Assembly (NCBI RefSeq): GCF_000276665.1
Contig: NW_004955438.1
Coordinates: 8,028,683-8,092,682 of the forward strand
DNA: 64,000 nucleotides
From: Chinchilla lanigera
Taxonomy: Eukaryota > Chordata > Mammalia > Rodentia > Chinchillidae
Direction of reading: 5' to 3'
Within the stretch, counting starts at the first letter, position 1. Each line of letters opens with the position of its first letter. The position numbers and the translations under genes are program-made. Positions 24,012-34,881 of the stretch are shown here, piece by piece. Below the pieces are notes generated by a model that saw only the letters and a program-made list of their open reading frames with translations, ran no database searches and was not told the DNA's origin.

Positions 24012-24395
24012 TTATGGCTGATAGTTAGATGTCCCTCATGCAGTCATTAGCTGGGGCTTTTGTGAGGTGATTGGATGAAGAGTGTGTGACACTGGACAAG
24101 CACACTGATGGGTTTACAGCTGGGTTTGACATTCAGACATGAATTCTGGTGGGAAGAGGTGGGTCCCTGGGCATGGACTGGAAGGCAGTATGTATGCTTT
24201 CTCCTCTTTGATACCTTGTTGTTTCCTGCCTGTCCTGCCATGCACCTTTGCTTCTTTGCCATGCTCTCCAGCCAAGCCACCTTACACTGGAGGCAGTTGA
24301 ATATGGACAGAAACCTCTACAAGCTGTAAGCCAACATAGACCATTCCACCTGTAAGCTTGAGTGTTGGGATATTATATTTCAACAATAAAAATGT
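24012..24395 (+). mobile_element. MaLR-type solo LTR
   Basis: 'ctggggcttttgtgaggtga' with 'ttggatgaag' at the left and 'cctctacaagctgtaagcca' with 'gtgttgggatattatatttc' at the right follow a rodent MaLR LTR. The overlapping 77- and 73-codon ORFs on opposite strands (24047-24280, 24108-24329) are LTR sequence. Confidence 0.65.
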
Positions 24396-27106
24396 AAGAT
24401 AGTAATCTAATTTTAAATTCTTGGTAGAGAGAAAAAATATAGCCAAGATTATTATACAAAATACTGTGATTCAATCCAAAACTTGATAATTCCAGTATTA
24501 CCATTTGGAAATTCAAATTTATGATTAGTAAATGTTTTAATTTATCATGTTAAATATTTTCAGTTTATTAAATTGATCATTGAATTTATCAACCAAGATG
24601 TCTTGGTTTCAGTCTGCAAATAAAATAAGGATTTATAAAAATTAAATAATAAAAAAGCCTTTATGAAATCTCATCCTTACATGTCCTCAGTTTTCACACC
24701 AATTTTTATGGAAAAAAAACTACTTTATATATATAAGGTCTAGAATGGATCCTTTTCTCCCATGACTCAAGATTTAGAAAGTTGTGTCAGCCTTCAGTCA
24801 CTAAAGTACTTTAAACCTTCTCCTGATATGCAGCAAATACATTTTCTTAGAACTCCTTCATTCCACCTAATGAGACAAGAATTGACAAAAAAATTCTATA
24901 GATTCTATTCATTCATAAACTCTGTTTTATTACAAATTCATTTTAATATTGTTGCTGAAATCTGCATAGTCTGTCATGATTTAATTTTCTTCTAGAGTGA
25001 ATTATTTTTTAAAATTTTTAATTAGCATACATTTTTTAAAAAGCATCTGCTGGGCAATTTTGAAAATGGACTTTTGATTTGTCACTTTCTTGCTTCATTA
25101 GAGAAGATGCATGTAAAGAAAATGAAATTATCTTTTAAAACACTAGAACAATTGGCATTTTTCTATTCCTGTTTATGCAGATAGTGAGATTTGACAGGTC
25201 TAACTTCACTTGTATAATCTTAGTTTCTGCCACCTGAAATTTGGTGATTCTAACTTTATTTTTCTTTCTGGTCTATATAAGTAAAGGAAAATAGAAAGGT
25301 TTGGATCCTAATTTCTTGAAAAACTTGAAAGAATCTTAAAAGTTTATTTGTGGGATAAACAGATGAGTTCAGAAATGTGAGAGCTTCATCTTCTTATAAT
25401 AGAAGACTTAAATTAGCATGATCACATAGGAAGTTCACATAATGCTTCTATCTCATCCCAAAAACAACAGCTTGCAAGGAAAAGCACATCTGAAACAGGC
25501 TTAGTGTTCAGTGTTTTTAGAAAACAACCAACAGACCAAAATGGCTGCCTCAGTTTGTCCAAGTTATTTTTCTGCCAAGAGTGCAATATAATCAATGTTG
25601 CATGGAAGACGGTCTGTGGCCCATAATTCTCACTCATGCTGGGTCCTGAAGAGGAAGATGAAAAGCTTGACGGTGAGAAGTTTGGGATCTGTTGGTTCCT
25701 TCACTTTGAAAAGCCTCAAATCAAGAAAATGTCATGTAGCTCCTTTTACAGTGGGATCAAAAGAAACCTGTAGACAGCTGTGTTTTGGAGCATGTGTGTT
25801 TTTGTAAGCAACTTTATAGTTTGAGATTTAGGTCACAAAGACCAGATGTTGATTACAGTGAGGAACTCCCATATGTACTTGTGAGGGAGAAGAAAGAAAA
25901 AGGAAATACTTTATCAGCTGAACATATATTTATCAATAAAAAACACAATATCCACAACCAATCATTTTAAAAATTAAATCTTGGTTCTACAGTAAGCCAA
26001 GTGCAAAATTACAAATGAAAATGATAAAATTATATCAGCCTTAATTTAGTTAGGGGAGCAGAGTTGCCACTGAGTTTAGTGTTAGGCTTCTGTGCAGTGA
26101 AAGATACACTTAAAGTTTTATTTGTAGAGCTACTGTTGAGTTCATGCTGTTTTACTACAGAAGAGAAAAAGAAGATTTATTAAGAAAAATTGGACTACAG
26201 ACCACATGTGGGAAGTAGTATGAAAAAGGCTAAAGAAGAGATAAAAAAAATAGAAAAGCATATTTAAAGTAGAACACTTGAAAAGAGGAGACATGACAGG
26301 TAGAAGATAAAATATAAGCAAAAATTTGGAAGGCTGACAAAGGGTAAACCCATAAAGGATCAAGAGTGAAAACAGCAACAACTTTGATGTGTAATCATGC
26401 ATAGTTTTTAGATGAAAACAAATCGTGTCTATTTTCTAAAGCCCAAACTGTGTTTTTTTCACTCTTCCTTTTAAAAATATTCAATATATCTTTTCCCAAG
26501 TTAACTATCAGTAAAACCCAAAAATGGAGAATTGTTCTTGTGAAAAACATTTCCTCAAGATCTTATGATTTTGATTAGAATGAGATTCTTCGATGTACAC
26601 TTTGCTTTTCATGATCTTAATCCCTGTTTGCATCTAAAACATCTGTGAAAACACCACCTTTGGCACATTCAGGCTCAAAAAATAAACATTTAAAGCTGTT
26701 TAAAAATATGTAATATTGTCATGATAGATCTAAACACTCTATGACTTTTCTCTAATGGTTATGCTATTGTTTCACTTCAGAGATAGAGGATGAATATTGC
26801 ATTTTAAGGTGTGTAAATCAGCATGTTTCATTTCAGGTGCCTCCACAATCATTAGCTTTGGTTCCTAAACCAATTACTGTAACTTTAAGAGCCTTAGTTT
26901 TGATATTTATCAATTTACTTAAAGAATAGTTCACATAATAAACAAGGTTGTTGCAAAGAATACATAAAAAATCTATGAAGATGCCTTGAAACAAAAACTA
27001 ATGTTATAAAAATGTTATATTATTAACATTACCTATAGAACTTGTCAGAACTAGCTGAGGATGTATTTATTGAATACTTTTTATGACACTGAACAAAAAT
27101 TATGTT
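24396..27106. other. Unique AT-rich DNA
   Basis: Several ORFs of 60-86 codons on both strands (for example 24762-24995, 25422-25637, 25595-25807, 26142-26402), none with a recognisable domain and none in a splice-consistent chain. No repeat I can name with confidence. Confidence 0.45.
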
Positions 27107-27180
27107 AAAGATGGATGGATGAATGAATGGATGGATAGATATATAGGTATATCAATGGCTAAGTAGATGGATAGAAGTGC
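27107..27180. repeat. Imperfect (GGAT)n/(GATA)n tetranucleotide repeat
   Basis: 'gatggatggatgaatgaatg' continues as GGATGGATAGATA and then degenerates to 'tagatggatag' by 27175. The core is 27110-27140. Confidence 0.85.
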
Positions 27181-27419
27181 GAGTGGATATATAAGAGGCT
27201 AAATGGATGACTATAAGGATGGTTGAATAATATAGAGATCATTACATACAGATATATGTCCTTTAATGTGGGTATGTTAGGCAGAATTTTACCAGGGAAA
27301 GTAGAACTTAGGTAGACTAAATTTTCCCAATATCCTCCCACTATAAAATTATAAACTATTTTTTGTAAAAGCCTACCATCTTTCCTTGAGTATATGAATC
27401 ATAAAGTAGCTTCATATAA
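27181..27419. other. Unique AT-rich DNA
   Basis: Nothing recognised. Confidence 0.5.
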
Positions 27420-27770
27420 CATGCATTTCCCATGGTTCTGTGGTCAGCCATATGGTTCATTTGGACTAATTGGGCTCAATTCACCCATGGCTGGATTTCA
27501 CACGGCTCACCCGAGCACACTGGATCTGGAAAACCTGGACCTTCAGATGGTTTGTCTTGCTACAGCAGGCTAGCCTGGACTCATTCTCAGAAGGGCAGAA
27601 GAGTTCCATAAAACCTCTAGAGTGGAAAGTGCAAGACTTATGCACATTAGAAAATTGTGCTTCTGTCATATTTCCCAGCATTTCAAAAATAAAAGTAAGT
27701 CCTATGGTCAAGTTCCGAGTCAATAGTAGAGAAATAGACTTTACTTCAAAACACACGACAAGGCACATAT
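27420..27770 (-). mobile_element. Ancient MLT-like LTR-type repeat, antisense
   Basis: 'ttggactaattgggctcaat' with 'ggctggatttcacacggctc', then 'ggctagcctggactcattct', then 'gagtggaaagtgcaagactt', then 'gagaaatagactttacttc' runs in the order of a well-known mammalian LTR-type repeat read antisense (the 'ggctagcctggacttgttct' and 'aaatagactccacctc' lines). It explains why long frames are open on both strands here (100 and 95 codons). The family name is uncertain. Confidence 0.5.
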
Positions 27771-29274
27771 AGGTATAGAAGAATGTGTGGTCACTTTTGA
27801 AATCATCACATCATGAAATGTATAACACTATAGAAAACACACATAGTATTTTTGCATGCATGCGGATTGTACATTTTTGTTTACATACTATTTGTCTATG
27901 TATGTTTTGCTTTAGGGCTTAGGCAATAAGTCAAATCTCAGATAACATTTCTAATGTCTTGTCTTTGCTTTCATAAAAGAAACAATAGGTATGAAAACAG
28001 TTCAAACTAAAACTCCATGCATGGTATTTGATATGCCCTTGTGAATATATGTGTGCAGTTTATTTATTTATTTATTTTTGCCTTTAGAAAACTGGTTACC
28101 CACTGTTTTAATCTGAATTATTTCTAATATTTTCAAAATATGGAGGATGCATAAAATGTCTAGACTCCTGTGTTGTCTTGAAATATCCAAAGATGGGCAA
28201 CACTGTGATCTTATCACAATTCACTGATGACAGTGTGTGTTAAGTGGGCCAGGAGCTTCCCAGTTTCTCATATCTATGGGCATCTCTTCTGATGTCTCAC
28301 ACTGAGGCTAACTAAGGATTACATAAAGAAGGGACACAAAATAAATGACTACAGATTGCTTTTAAAGTCAGTATTTCTAGCCTCAGTGATCTTTACTACT
28401 GTGTTATCAAGATCAGAAGGCCCTCACCCTTGACTTATGAAATCTTACTAGCTGTTCAGTAATTAACATCATTCACAAGTCTTGAATTTGTACTTGGCAT
28501 CATCAATTAATTAAAGGTAATGTTTTGTTCTCTTGGGAATTTATTTAATTGCACATAATGACTCTGATGTATATTTACCACGGAAAGAGATAGGGTTGTG
28601 TGTGTGTGTGGGGGGGGGAGTAATAACCTCCTACTTAAGAGATGAGTGCTCCAGCTAAATGCTTTCTGTAAGTGTCAAATCTGAGCAAATCAGTAAACCC
28701 CAATATATTTTCCCAGTGATTCAATGGGAATAATAAAACAGATTTCATAACTTTCCAGGGTTATCTTTTGTAGTTAAAAAAGAGGACAAAGAATGCATAA
28801 CTAAAGTATGCTTTAGATTCTGTTAGGTTTAGTCATGCTGTTTGCATTTAGCAGTAAAATCTACACTAATGATCATTACGGCACCTTGGCTTGTCAGAAC
28901 TGTATAAACAAATACTCAGCCTTCCCTGATTCCATCTCAACTGAGGTGCACCAGTACCAAATTTCCAGATATGATCCAAAAGACTTTTCTTCTTTGTAGG
29001 CATTAAGGCATAAATTTAACCAAACAATTCCCAACGCATCTCACATTTTTAGCTCTATTTTTTTGCCATCTCAGTGTTAGAGAGATACAGCAGATTTTTA
29101 AGCCTAAGGTCCATGGGCTCATCCCCCAAATCTATCAGTTGAGAAAAGCATATTCATGGACTTTTAAACTTTGTATCCCAAACTTTCCCAAACTTTCAAT
29201 CCTAAACTTTGGATCCTAAAATTTGAATTATCTTGATGTTATACTATTTTAAGTTCTTTGGTTTTTTATCATCT
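27771..29274. other. Unique DNA with two small simple repeats
   Basis: No gene recognised. A short (TTTA)n lies near 28058-28080. The patch 28440-28560 contains homeodomain-type TAAT/ATTA cores ('tcaattaattaaagg' near 28503-28517) but is AT-rich, so these are cheap. Confidence 0.4.
28594..28619. repeat. Short (GT)n(G)n repeat
   Basis: About eight GT units pass directly into a G9 run, then AG. A compound microsatellite. Confidence 0.85.
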
Positions 29275-29592
29275 CCTCTCATTCTTAATTTAGTGCCTCT
29301 TCTTGAATGCCAGCCACCACACTATGAAGACAGGCAATAGCTGCATAGATGGAGCCCTGAGAAGACTACAAGATCACCTACAACCGCCAGCCAGTCTCCA
29401 GCACCTTTTGTGAGGTGTGAGGATGAGGCCATGGGAGACCTTCTGCTTTTCTCACTCATACCAGGTGACATGGATGATCCACATAACGGAGCCCCGCCCA
29501 CATTCCTAGACCTCATGACCATGAACAAATAAACGACTCTTTGTTTCAGTTGATGAATAATTTGTTACACAGGGATAGATAGCTAAAACACT
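29275..29592 (+). mobile_element. MLT-type solo LTR
   Basis: 'cttgaatgccagccaccaca' in the body, then 'caaataaacgactctttgtt' and the terminus 'atttgttacacagggataga' with 'tagctaaaaca'. This is the decayed form of an MLT-type LTR 3' end. AATAAA lies at about 29527-29532. The left end is approximate. Confidence 0.65.
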
Positions 29593-29886
29593 TCTCAATG
29601 TTTTATTGGGATGGAAGGGAAATCAGTTGCAAATGTGCAAGGAATTATTTTAATTTCTGTGAAGGAGGACAGTTATTAAGTGTTTTAGTTTCTTCCTGAC
29701 AGATCTCAAAAAATGGGTGATCCCCACATGCTGCTTATTAAACTTAAGAGCTGGTCCAAGGGAATTCTTAAGTTATGAAGGATATTTGTTTTTGTAAAAA
29801 GGCTTCTTATGTTCTTATGTGAACTTGTTTGTTTCAGAAGAGGGTGTGAGGGTAAGGGGTAATTGGAGAGTCAGCTTATTCATTTC
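29593..29886. other. Unique DNA
   Basis: Nothing recognised. Confidence 0.5.
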
Positions 29887-29903
29887 CAAAGTGGAGCTCT
29901 TCT

Positions 29904-29979
29904 GCCGGCCTGGCAAGCGCAAGGTCATGAGTTCAATTTCCGGTACCAGAAACAAAACAAAACAAAACAAAAAAACCAA
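29904..29979 (+). mobile_element. 5'-truncated ID-type SINE with intact TSD
   Basis: Only the downstream half is present: 'ggcctggcaagcgcaaggtc' then 'atgagttcaatttccggtac' and a tail of repeated AAAAC units. Box A and the GGGGCTGGGG head are missing. It is flanked by a perfect 17-bp duplication, CAAAGTGGAGCTCTTCT, at 29887-29903 and 29980-29996, so the truncation happened at insertion rather than by later deletion. It probably cannot be transcribed from its own promoter. Confidence 0.92.
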
Positions 29980-29996
29980 CAAAGTGGAGCTCTTCT

Positions 29997-31079
29997 TTAA
30001 ACGACCTTTTCAAGCTTATCTTCATTCACAGGAGTGGGACAAGCAAATTGAGAAATGAGCAATTTGGTTTTGTTTTCCTAATCTCTTGGAAGCAATTGAT
30101 ACCACAAAGAGCCTTGTTAGCATCCTCTGTCTGAAACATGTAAACTCACTACAACAAAGGTGTGCGACATCTTTGTGAGCCCACACAACCTGAACTTATA
30201 GTCTGTAAATGAATCACATACTTATTTTTCCTTTTATGTGAATGAAAGCATCAGTTGAGAATGAAACCCTACAGAGGGTACAAGCAGAAATTCAGGATTT
30301 TGCTTTCAAAAAAGACCTGGTAATGACAGCATCTGTATTCAGCAATGTAAAGCATACATGGCAGAGAACACAAATGCATTCATATACGCAGCAAAGAAAC
30401 AAACATGAACAGGCTGATTTCAAAGCAGGGTTTTCGGTTAATGGGTATACTTGGCAAAGTGTTGACATTTATGCTGTAGTAGAATCTGAGTCTTTGAAAT
30501 TACTCTGCTTTCCTACTGTTTTTCAACTGTATTATCCTACAAAACTCTCAATGAAAATACTTGTGAACGTTTCAAATACTCACCCTGCCGTATAAATAAT
30601 GAACACAGAATTATTTCTAAACCAGAAGACTAAGGCACAGTCACTGGGAAAATGCATTGCGGCCGCCAGGCCTGACATTGGATGGCTAAGACCCTTTGTA
30701 TTCTTCCACTGTGTTTATTTGATCTCAAAACTTGCTCCCTGGTCAATTATTCCTCATTTAAAAATCATTTAATTATTGGCAATGAACATGGCTTTCTTCT
30801 TATTTCCTCTTTCTGTATGGAACTAAGAAGCCATTCTATCTTTCCCATCCTAGGTGCTGAAAATCTTTTTTCTACCTGTCATCTTTGAAAAAACTGAAAT
30901 TAAAATCAGGGTATAGTTAGTCTTGAGCAATGCTTTAATTACAAAATAAAATATAAAACCTAAAAGTAAAAAAAAGCAGCCTAGCCTAGTTTTTACTTGT
31001 CTGTAGTTTTAAATTGCTGGTAATGAATTAAATAAAAATTCCATTCCACTTCACACAACATGTAAGTGTATTGCTTAGA
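29997..31079. other. Unique DNA with the longest repeat-free ORF
   Basis: A 117-codon plus-strand ORF (30242-30595, ATG to TAA) lies outside every repeat I recognise. Its protein has no signal peptide, membrane segment or domain that I know. A frame this long is unremarkable across 64 kb times six frames. At 30659-30666 there is an isolated GCGGCCGC (two CpGs), rare in this background. A 68-codon ORF at 30682-30888 also has no domain. Confidence 0.4.
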
Positions 31080-31092
31080 AAGGATTCAGTTT

Positions 31093-31256
31093 TTTTGTTT
31101 TGTTTTGTTTTTGTCTTTTTGAGACAGGGTCTCGCCATGCAGTTCAGGCTGGCCTTGAGCTCACTTTGTAGCCCAGGCTGGTCTTCAGCTTGCAATGATC
31201 CTCCTGCCTCAGCCCCCTGAGTGCTGAGATTACAGGCATGCACCACCACGTCCGGC
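31093..31256 (-). mobile_element. Full-length B1 SINE, minus strand
   Basis: On the minus strand it runs from GCCGGACGTGGTGGTGCATG to 'gagaccctgtctcaaaaaga' with an A/AAAAC tail (plus-strand T run from 31091). The internal duplication typical of B1 ('gtagcccaggctggtcttc' after 'cagttcaggctggccttg') is present. It is flanked by a 13-bp duplication, AAGGATTCAGTTT, at 31080-31092 and 31257-31269. The 76-codon minus-strand ORF at 31028-31258 is B1 translated and is not a gene. Confidence 0.93.
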
Positions 31257-31293
31257 AAGGATTCAGTTTAAAAATGTATAATTGTGCATAACA

Positions 31294-31505
31294 TTTCTGA
31301 GCACTTTTTGTGTGCTAGTTTACTTTATATGTGTCTTCTTTAATTAATTCCTAAGAAGAGGACTTTATTGAGATATTATATCTATCTTTTCCCATGCTTC
31401 AGGAAATTTAGTCTTTATTTGGGCAAGCAGCTTGCATAAATTCCATCCAGTTAACCATAAAACTGGGATTTTAACCCAGGCTCCTACGATTCCCTGTTCA
31501 AAGCT
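31294..31505 (+). mobile_element. MIR SINE fragment
   Basis: 'gagcactttttgtgtgctag' with 'tttactttatatgtgtcttc', later 'ccataaaactgggattttaa' with 'cccaggctcctacgattcc', follows a sense MIR from the first half to its 3' core. Diverged. Confidence 0.6.
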
Positions 31506-31565
31506 TTATATTTACTGCTTTTCTATCAGCTAGAGAAAGCATCATTGTTTTCTAAGGTAAACTGA

Positions 31566-31675
31566 GGGGCTGAGAATTTAGCTCAGCGGTGCAGTGCCTG
31601 CCTGGCAAGCGCAAGGTCATGAGTTTGATTCCCGGAACTGGAAAAAAAAAAACAAAACAAACAAACAAACAAAAA
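31566..31675 (+). mobile_element. ID-type SINE, full length
   Basis: 'ggggctgagaatttagctca' with 'gcggtgcagtgcctgcctgg', 'caagcgcaaggtcatgagtt' and a mixed tail of A and AAAC units. The flanking duplication TAAGGTAAACTGA (31553-31565) is matched by TAAGGTAAATTGA (31676-31688) with one difference. It is somewhat older than the copies with perfect duplications. Confidence 0.92.
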
Positions 31676-31688
31676 TAAGGTAAATTGA

Positions 31689-33186
31689 AAATAAAATCAC
31701 AGGTTTGTTTAAAAATTGCATATTTTGGGCCTCAGTGATTCTAAAGAAGAATCCTAAATTCTCCTAGAATGAGATAACAAGAATGTGTTCCTATTACAAA
31801 GAAAATAAAATTCCAGTGACCACTGAAACAAGAGTGTGATTCCATGTGATTGTGGATGGGTTCCCTGTATTGTTTCATAACTTTGTGTGGAAATGTAACG
31901 TGATGGAAGGATCGAAGGCTGTTGCTGAAATTCCCCTGGATGCCACCTCCAGGTACCATCTTGCTTTTCTAAATATCATTTTAACAAGCTTCCATGCTGC
32001 TCCGTGAACACGCTGCTGGCTTCCTTATCCCTAGAGCTAAAAACCACTTTTTTTTTATTTGACACCATCATTATTTCAGGATTGGCTATTTCCAGAGTAA
32101 TGGGATTAATTTAGGGAAGACTCGGTTGTGCGTGTCAGGAACCCTAGCATCTCTGGGCCCTTGAAAAAAAGAAAGGTGCTTTGTGAAGTCTGATTGATCT
32201 GGATTTCTCTTTTTCCTCTGTTCTTCTGTTTGAGTGTGTATGCATGCTTGTGTGTATACGTGTGTGTGTGTGTGTGTGTGTGTGTATGTTCGTGCCTGTC
32301 TGAAGTGAACACTTGTCCTTATTTCCCCGTTTAATTGCTTCTCATCACCAACATGAGCTGTTGTTCATCAGCCTCTTCTTATTGTCATTGTCTAGAAGTA
32401 AAGCATCCAGCTGGCACTTCCCGGCTCTTGCTGTTTATAACCTCGTTGTATTGCTTTTGATGAGAGAGAAAAGCAAATAAAGGAAAGGGAAAAAAAGAAG
32501 AGATACAGAGAATGGAATATGGGAAACAATACACTAAAAAGAAGGACCATCCGCTTTGATGAGAAAATACATCCATTTTGAATGAGCAGTCAAGATATAA
32601 AAAAAGGAAAAGGTCCAGAATACTTAGTTAAAAGTACAAGGCCGCATATCACTCTCCTGTGCCACACACGAGCAGTGCATTCTCATTCCTCACCTGTAAC
32701 CTTCAGACTAAGAGGTTCTGGCATGCCTCCACATTGCTTGTGTGTATCCTTTGTGCACTTACTATGTCTCTTGTCCCATTCTCATCCTTACTCCAAACTG
32801 CAAATGAATTTGTGCCTCTAAGCATAAGCCTGTGGTCAAAGAGCTTTATTTGAAGCAATCTGCGACTTTAGGGCTTATTATAACGCCATCGCGTTTTTGT
32901 TACGCATACTGGCCATTGCTGCAAGTTTCAACTCTATGATTGTCTACATAGTGGATGCTCAGAGTCTGAGGTGCTTGTTTAGATGTGCAAACTTTTAACT
33001 CTTAGATTAAATAGCAATGCACAACCTGAAGAAACAAGGTAGAATTTGACACAGAGCCTGATGCAAGAGAAGAATTTCAAAAGTATATGTGGAGAATATA
33101 TGGATTTATTTTTCTGAACAAATAGGAAAGTATCTTCCTTTTTCTCTGGCGGTAAAAGAAGGAAAGAATGAAGCTGGGAAAGTATC
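31689..33186. other. Unique DNA with a CpG-retaining patch
   Basis: No gene recognised. Several short ORFs (for example 31741-31959, 32385-32576, 32582-32821) lack domains, and the one at 32106-32312 is dominated by the TG repeat. Between 32863 and 32904 there are five CpGs in 42 bases in otherwise CpG-depleted DNA; see findings. Confidence 0.45.
32255..32286. repeat. (TG)n microsatellite
   Basis: About 13 uninterrupted TG units at 32261-32286, preceded by 'tgtgtatacg'. The His/Thr-rich minus-strand frame across it is only translated CA repeat. Confidence 0.9.
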
Positions 33187-33575
33187 TTACTTCATCTTCT
33201 CTCGCTGCTGGGACAAAATACCCAGTACCCAAAGTTAAGGAGGGAAAGGTTTGTTTAGCTCACAATTTATGGAGGTTCCAGTCTATAATAAACTGGCTCC
33301 AAGGCAGGGTGGTGTGGCACAGGGTCAGCAGTTCATGATGGCTGGTATGGTGGAAGACAGCAAAAGCAACAAAAGGAAAAGGGGAGGAGCAAACCTCTTT
33401 TCCTCCCTTATGTGTTATGCAGGCTCTCTGCTCCAGGGCGGGTGTAGCAATTAATTTCCATTTCCAGCACTAGATAATGAGCCAATGACATGTTCTAGAT
33501 TCAGTCACTTCTGAAAAAACCCACCCCCATAACTGCAGGAGGCTTTGGGGGACACCCAGACACGAATTTTAACAC
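33187..33575 (-). mobile_element. MaLR-type solo LTR, minus strand
   Basis: 'cttacttcatcttctctcgc' with 'gggacaaaatacccagtacc', 'ctccaaggcagggtggtgtg' and, at the far end, 'tgcaggaggctttgggggac' with 'acccagacacg', all in antisense MaLR order and matching the copies at 15370 and 19235. Well preserved. The 67-codon ORF at 33251-33454 is inside it. Confidence 0.82.
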
Positions 33576-34735
33576 TGAAAGAATTCCAGTGAATGGTTTG
33601 GCAAATTGTAATAAGGGAAGAAAAGAGAGACACGGACATGGTTGAAGATGGAAGACAACAGCCTACAATTAGGCCTTCTGTGATTGGACCAATAGGACTC
33701 CTTAATACTCCAGAAAGAACCAACTATCTGTAATAAAGATGCACTTTATTGAAACTTAGCTAGAAGTTTGTGAAATCCTAAGCAGGACTTTCCCATTCAA
33801 GTGAATTTTGCCAATTTAAAACTGTGGTAGATGAGGTTGCTCAGTGCATGAAAATTTAAAACCTTTAACATCATAGGTTATCAAACATTTGTCTCCATAG
33901 TGTTTTACTAATTTGAGGGGGCTTGTATATATTTTTCTTAGCTGACACTGAAGTGATACCTTGAGATAAGATGGACAAACACATATATCCTGTACTATGG
34001 GAGAGGTCAAAATCTTTAGAGATAGTAATTTGTGTTAGGTTATGGTACAGAGAAAAATGGTGACACCCTACTATTGATTACTAGGATAACAGGGACACAG
34101 ATGTATGACTTACAGGAACAATGAGAGAACACAAGAGTGTTGTTCCAGGCCACTAAGCTTACTGTAATGTGCTATGCCAGGATAGAACACCAATGCAACG
34201 TGTAAGTGTAACCATGTCAGCTTGGCATTCATAACAGAGCAGGACCTAGTAAGAAATTATGAATGTCAACTCCAAGACACAATGGGCAAAGGAGATTTGA
34301 AAATATTCATTTATATGTGTAATGCTAGTAGAATGCAGATGTGGACCTTATACTTCAAACTGCAGACCTGTGAATGACACATAGCAGTTCTATTTCTTCA
34401 TGTGTCTACACTTTATGAATCATGTACATATCATAAATACATACATATATATGATGGAGTATAGGTGTGCTATGTATATGTATTGTAGAGAAATGAAGAA
34501 ATGAATATGTAACAATTTCTCCATCAGTAAAATGCAACTGGATTTACTATATCTTTGTTATTTTGGTCTAAAATCCAGCTTTGGAAAGTTTGTCACAAAG
34601 TCTGCTTTGTCTGGTAGCATTCAATTAGTCATAAATCTCTTACTCAGCATTCCATGTAGTATGTATGATATCTACAATGTTGACTCAGAACCCTTGAAAG
34701 ACAGTGAAATTTGGAATTATCATAAAAACATTATA
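33576..34735. other. Unique DNA with a weak MLT-type LTR end
   Basis: At about 34090-34200, 'ccaggccactaagcttactg' with 'taatgtgctatgccaggat' looks like the decayed 3' end of an MLT-type LTR in plus orientation. The rest is unique. No gene recognised. Confidence 0.4.
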
Positions 34736-34881
34736 GGCAGGGCACGGTGGTGCACACCTATAATCCCAGAACTTGAGAGGCTGAGGCAGGAGAATCATTA
34801 TGAGCTTCAGTGAGTTCAAGGTCAGCCATAGTGAGTTCAAGGTCAGCCTGAACTACATAGCCAGAACTTATGTCAAAAAAA
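34736..34881 (+). mobile_element. B1 SINE
   Basis: 'ggcagggcacggtggtgcac' at the head with Pol III boxes, 'gaggctgaggcaggagaatc', then 'agtgagttcaaggtcagcc' twice in tandem (34809-34827 and 34830-34848), then 'gaactacatagccag' and an A-tail. The flanking 6-bp duplication is ATTATA. The doubled line is a local tandem duplication in addition to ordinary B1 structure. Confidence 0.92.

Noticed and set aside
27470..27772. Frames of 100 and 95 codons open on both strands, suggesting a coding exon
   Set aside because: The sequence follows an ancient LTR-type repeat in order; openness on both strands reflects the higher GC content.
31028..31258. 76-codon minus-strand ORF with an Alu/B1-like peptide
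   Set aside because: Translated B1 SINE with a flanking 13-bp duplication; not a gene.
32106..32312. His/Thr-rich minus-strand ORF
   Set aside because: It is translated (CA)n microsatellite.
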